This document shows, piece after piece, positions 6,436 through 6,591 of a stretch of DNA of 6,591 bases. The position numbers and the translations under genes were made by a program. The notes under the pieces were generated by a model. It did not search any database and was not told the origin of the DNA. It worked only from the letters and a program-made list of their open reading frames with translations. This DNA is from Nitrospirota bacterium (GTDB lineage: Bacteria > Nitrospirota > Nitrospiria > Nitrospirales > UBA8639), in assembly GCA_029865515.1 (NCBI GenBank), contig JAOUGQ010000168.1:1-6591 (forward strand), read 5' to 3'. Each line of letters opens with the position of its first letter. Position 1 is the stretch's first letter.

Positions 6436-6441
6436 TTGGCA

Positions 6442-6591
6442 ATGATTGTTCTTTCGAATATTCATAAACTCTATGACGGGACCTCTGCAACGCCCAAGGC
6501 CATTCACGGGCGGGTTGATGTGTGGATTGATGACGGAACAATCAAGGCGGTCTCTCCTCATAACCCGACTCGTCCACAAGGATCTGAAGTT
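6442..6591 (+). CDS. Amidohydrolase-family protein, N-terminal fragment cut by the window edge
   Basis: Fifty codons remain open to the window end. The translation begins MIVLSNIHKLYDGTSATP and continues with a GRVDVWIDDGTIKAVSP segment (about residues 23-39). This order, a short strand followed by YDGT, then an I-x-DG-x-I-x-A-V turn, is the characteristic N-terminal beta-sandwich of metal-dependent amidohydrolases such as imidazolonepropionase-, dihydroorotase- and prolidase-like enzymes. The metal-binding HxH motif would come just after the window ends, so the substrate class cannot be judged. No signal peptide is seen, suggesting a cytoplasmic enzyme. The start is supported by AAAGAGGT seven bases upstream. 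The gene is divergent from gcvP across 487 bases, so shared regulation is possible but unproven. Confidence 0.8.
   Translation, partial: MIVLSNIHKLYDGTSATPKAIHGRVDVWIDDGTIKAVSPHNPTRPQGSEV

Larger units (their letters stand above)
5955..6441. other. Divergent intergenic region between gcvP and the amidohydrolase gene
   Basis: A stretch of 487 bases without a convincing gene. It must hold the start signals of gcvP (minus) and of the amidohydrolase (plus), but no strong promoter is visible. The best plus-strand candidate is TTGACG (6142-6147) with TATATT (6168-6173), at an unfavourable 20-base spacing. The best minus-strand candidate is TTGATC (complement of 6291-6296) with CATAAT (complement of 6266-6271), spaced by 19. 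The region also carries an imperfect direct repeat (6103-6165), small inverted repeats, an isolated TAGGAGG (6248-6254) and a 39-codon reading frame of doubtful reality. No glycine riboswitch core was found on either strand. Confidence 0.6.

Overview
The window has about 50-55% GC and densely packed bacterial genes, and looks like ordinary housekeeping chromosome. There are five protein-coding genes: four complete and one cut by the right edge. The mix (stand-alone CBS-pair protein, tandem TerB-like protein, single-chain glycine dehydrogenase, EAAT-like carboxylate symporter, amidohydrolase) would suit a Nitrospirota/Nitrospira-like environmental bacterium. That placement is an impression from protein character, not a proven assignment. 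The first ten bases equal the 3' end of the standard Illumina adapter, so the left edge is probably a contig end carrying residual adapter.

Layout: (1) 1-139, a short A/T-rich leader with an isolated Shine-Dalgarno-like sequence. (2) 140-592 (+), a CBS-pair protein. (3) 593-789, a 197-base gap with a possible -10 element and two small perfect hairpins. (4) 790-1716 (+), a 308-residue protein with two TerB-like helical domains. (5) A stem-loop at 1727-1764 between convergent genes. (6) 1751-3034 (-), a dicarboxylate/amino-acid:cation symporter with a TTG start. (7) 3102-5954 (-), glycine dehydrogenase gcvP, full length. (8) 5955-6441, a 487-base divergent intergenic region with a pair of imperfect direct repeats but no convincing gene. 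(9) 6442-6591 (+), the first 50 codons of an amidohydrolase.

How the genes relate: gcvP and the symporter lie on the same strand 67 bases apart and may be co-transcribed, linking glycine catabolism and one-carbon supply with uptake of an acidic amino acid or dicarboxylate; this is inference from position. The other glycine-cleavage genes (gcvT, gcvH, lpd) are not in the window. The CBS and TerB-like genes point the same way but are separated by 197 bases with a possible promoter, so they need not be one operon. The amidohydrolase diverges from gcvP.

I found no mobile element, CRISPR array, RNA gene or clear new multi-gene system. The most interesting points are the animal-EAAT-like symporter whose usual NMDGT motif reads NMNGT, the tandem-TerB protein away from any ter cluster, and the repeat pair upstream of gcvP.
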